Translations under genes and position numbers: made by a program
The notes under the pieces: model-generated
What the model was told of the DNA's origin: nothing
The model's database searches: none
The model's input: the letters and a program-made list of their open reading frames with translations, nothing else
Part shown: piece after piece, positions 6,777 through 7,968 of the stretch
Position numbering within the stretch: the stretch's first letter is position 1
Layout: every line of letters starts with the position of its first letter
Assembly (NCBI GenBank): GCA_003228495.1
Contig: QIDY01000276.1
Coordinates: 1 to 7,968 of the forward strand
DNA from: Nitrospirota bacterium
GTDB taxonomy: Bacteria > Nitrospirota > Nitrospiria > Nitrospirales > UBA8639
Reading direction: 5' to 3'
Length of the DNA: 7,968 nucleotides

Positions 6777-7012
6777 TCTGAAAGCAGGCAGAAGGGGGAA
6801 AGAAGGAGACTGCGGAGTTGCACCGATCGAAATACGACTCGAAGTCGCTCAAAACAGACATTTTCACCTGTAGGATTTCCTATTCTTGTTATTAAGGCAT
6901 GTTGACGTTTTTCACTGACGTGATGTTGGAGGTAATTCTGGCACATGTCAGTGACGCGCTGAAGTTCGGTTTCGGCTTTTACGACACGGTTGGTAGCCAG
7001 GAGTTTGCTTGA
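6773..7012 (-). pseudogene. Possible gene relic or small unrecognised ORF
   Basis: A minus-strand frame stays open for 79 codons between an in-frame TAA at 7013-7015 and the TGA at 6773-6775. Its first half has protein-like composition (for example VVKAETELQRVTDMCQNYL), the rest less so. The first ATG is at 6944-6946, giving 57 residues (58 codons with the stop), and has no ribosome binding site. A good GGAGG at 7021-7025 lies outside the open frame with no matching start. A decayed gene fragment or a chance open frame are both possible. I do not recognise a family. Confidence 0.2.
6912..6954. repeat. Inverted repeat / hairpin
   Basis: TCACTGAC at 6912-6919 is perfectly complementary to GTCAGTGA at 6947-6954. 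Inside it GTG (6920-6922) can pair with CAC (6942-6944), leaving a 2-nt bulge, so the stem is 8+3 bp with a loop of 19 nt. It has no following T-run on either strand, so it is not a standard terminator. TGACGT also occurs just upstream at 6903-6908, and again within the left arm. It could be an operator or an RNA structure. Confidence 0.4.
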
Positions 7013-7057
7013 TTATCAGTCCTCCTTATATAGTAGGTCGGAGTTATTGAAAGCTCC

Positions 7058-7069
7058 TCGGTTAACCGA
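7058..7069. repeat. 12-bp perfect palindrome
   Basis: TCGGTTAACCGA is a perfect palindrome. Length and symmetry suit a binding site for a dimeric regulator, and the location between two divergent transcription units is plausible for one. No second copy is seen in the region, and chance occurrence is possible. Confidence 0.3.
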
Positions 7070-7210
7070 AACTCAACGTAGCAATGATAACGAGAGCCGC
7101 TATCTTCAGTTACGGTCAATCCGATGCAGATCCGCTGCAATAGCATAGAATCACAGAAACAAGCCCTCTCAATTCTTGGGGTTTGGCCGTAATTCTGCTA
7201 AAGCAAAAAA

Positions 7211-7282
7211 AGGGGTATGCTCGCGAAATTTTAAAGCGCTGGATCATCGAATGCTCTAATTATTATTTCGAGTCTGACCCCT
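7211..7282. repeat. Imperfect inverted repeat, REP/MITE-like
   Basis: The left arm (7211-7229) and the reverse complement of the right arm (7265-7282) share AGGGGT, CTCG and AAAT in the same order over 18-19 bases, with small gaps. In detail, AGGGGT at 7211-7216 pairs with ACCCCT at 7277-7282, and CGAAAT at 7224-7229 pairs with ATTTCG at 7265-7270. The central 35 bp pair less well. The right arm (GTCTGACCCC-type) recalls short palindromic repeats that accompany REP-associated transposases in many bacteria, but no transposase is present here. It lies about 20 bp before the lipoprotein start, so it may also affect that gene's expression. Confidence 0.4.
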
Positions 7283-7302
7283 ATACTTTGGGAATTTCCT
7301 TT

Positions 7303-7968
7303 ATGTGCCCATTGAGACATCGGCTACTGATTTTTTGCTTGTGGAGCATTTTCGCCGGCTGTGGGACGAATACAAGTGTTCATGAGACACTTATGGAAGA
7401 AGGTTTTCCGATCTCACGGCCTGGCCTTCAGACCTTGACGGTGGTTTGGGGCAATCATTCGGGGGCTGTAAACCAAGCAATGCACTGGTTGAACGATCAT
7501 CAGTTTCTTGTAATAGATCGATGGGTGGAAACGGAGTTGCACGAGCTGGATCTCGGTTCCCAAGCCCAGATGAAACAACCGGCTCATATGCTATCGGTGG
7601 CTCATAGGGTTGGGGCTCCATTGGTGGTTTTTGTGCAAGTAAATAAAAAGCTGTTTGATCAGAACTTTAAGTCCATGAGTTTGGATGGTTACACTTCACA
7701 GATTATTGGAGTTGAAATTAGGGGAATGAATGCGGAAACGGCAGATATAGTATTTGGAGCCAAGGTCTGGAATTCTAAGTCACTGGTCGCATCTGAACAG
7801 CTTGTGCAAGATCTCACGACGTTCGCCTTACATAAGGCCTTGAAGGAGCCTCGGCCCTCCTTGCCTTTGCAGCAAAAAGTGCATCAAGTGAAGAAAAAAA
7901 GAGAGCAGGTGACAGTCTCTTCCGCTCTGCGACATGAGGAGATTCCTGATGTGCTTCCAGACTCTCCC
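7303..7968 (+). CDS. Putative lipoprotein, CsgG/LpoB-like layout (3' end cut off)
   Basis: An ATG at 7303 opens a frame of 222 codons with no stop before the window ends, so the gene is partial. The start MCPLRHR plus a hydrophobic stretch (about 8-18) and the lipobox FAGC with cysteine 20 indicate a lipoprotein signal peptide; F at -3 is less usual than L. The mature part has strands and helices in an order seen in CsgG/LpoB/TolB-N-like lipoproteins: LTVVWG, then VIDRWVETELHELDLG (70-85), then HRVGAPLVVFVQV (101-113), then VEIRGMNAETADIVFGAKVW (137-156). Residues from about 181 onward are proline- and lysine-rich and probably linker. The likely site is the periplasmic face of a membrane. The family assignment is an inference; the lipoprotein call is firmer. 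No strong ribosome binding site is visible (GGGAA about 8 nt upstream), and an in-frame TTG at 7288 is a less likely start. Confidence 0.75.
   Translation, partial: MCPLRHRLLIFCLWSIFAGCGTNTSVHETLMEEGFPISRPGLQTLTVVWGNHSGAVNQAMHWLNDHQFLVIDRWVETELHELDLGSQAQMKQPAHMLSVAHRVGAPLVVFVQVNKKLFDQNFKSMSLDGYTSQIIGVEIRGMNAETADIVFGAKVWNSKSLVASEQLVQDLTTFALHKALKEPRPSLPLQQKVHQVKKKREQVTVSSALRHEEIPDVLPDSP

Larger units (their letters stand above)
6665..7302. other. Gene-poor intergenic region with structured elements
   Basis: This stretch of 638 bp separates the minus-strand HEAT operon from the plus-strand lipoprotein gene, so it should hold the promoters of both. No convincing protein gene is present. I see a candidate HEAT promoter near the left end, an open minus-strand frame that may be a relic (6773-7012), a hairpin at 6912-6954, a 12-bp palindrome at 7058-7069 and an imperfect inverted repeat at 7211-7282. 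No tRNA, rRNA or known riboswitch is recognisable, and no clear promoter for the lipoprotein gene stands out. Confidence 0.6.

Noticed and set aside
7125..7139. Small hairpin TGCAG/CTGCA
   Set aside because: A 5-bp stem with a 5-nt loop is common by chance and has no context.
7391..7621. Minus-strand open frame of 76 residues
   Set aside because: It lies wholly inside the plus-strand lipoprotein frame, which has a signal peptide and lipobox; the reverse frame has low-complexity proline-rich composition and no ribosome binding site.

Overview
The window looks like bacterial chromosomal DNA of medium GC content. Gene content and sequence style (HEAT-repeat protein cluster, UDP-glucose dehydrogenase, CCA-encoding tRNA-Gly) suggest a free-living Gram-negative bacterium, possibly Nitrospira-like. 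That taxonomic guess is an impression from protein style and not something the window proves. I see no complete mobile element, no CRISPR array and no rRNA.

Layout from left to right. (1) 3-1313, plus strand: an unrecognised 436-residue protein with a methyltransferase-like nucleotide-binding signature. (2) 1386-1460, minus strand: tRNA-Gly(GCC) with an encoded CCA and a near-consensus sigma70 promoter just upstream. (3) 1614-2945, plus strand: a complete UDP-glucose 6-dehydrogenase (ugd) with all catalytic motifs. (4) 2971-6664, minus strand and convergent with ugd: four consecutive genes for HEAT-repeat (PBS-lyase/E-Z type) proteins. The first three, in transcription order 5573-6664, 4473-5558 and 3699-4466, are spaced 14 and 6 nt apart and are very probably one operon. 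The fourth, 2971-3639, follows after 59 nt and carries an extra beta-rich N-terminal domain. (5) 6665-7302: a gene-poor stretch of about 640 bp with a possible operon promoter, a possible gene relic, a strong hairpin, a 12-bp palindrome and a 72-bp imperfect inverted repeat that resembles a REP/MITE-type element. (6) 7303 to the window end, plus strand: a lipoprotein gene cut by the right edge, with a lipobox cysteine at residue 20 and a layout reminiscent of the CsgG/LpoB/TolB-N fold.

How the parts work together: Ugd makes UDP-glucuronate for surface polysaccharide. The HEAT proteins are helical-repeat scaffolds with no catalytic domain, so they most likely bind protein partners or each other; their job is unknown. 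Nothing in the sequence ties the HEAT cluster to ugd beyond convergent adjacency. The most distinctive points are the four-gene HEAT array, the conflict over its first start codon (a good ribosome binding site sits before an in-frame ATT and not before the GTG), and the structured non-coding stretch upstream of it.
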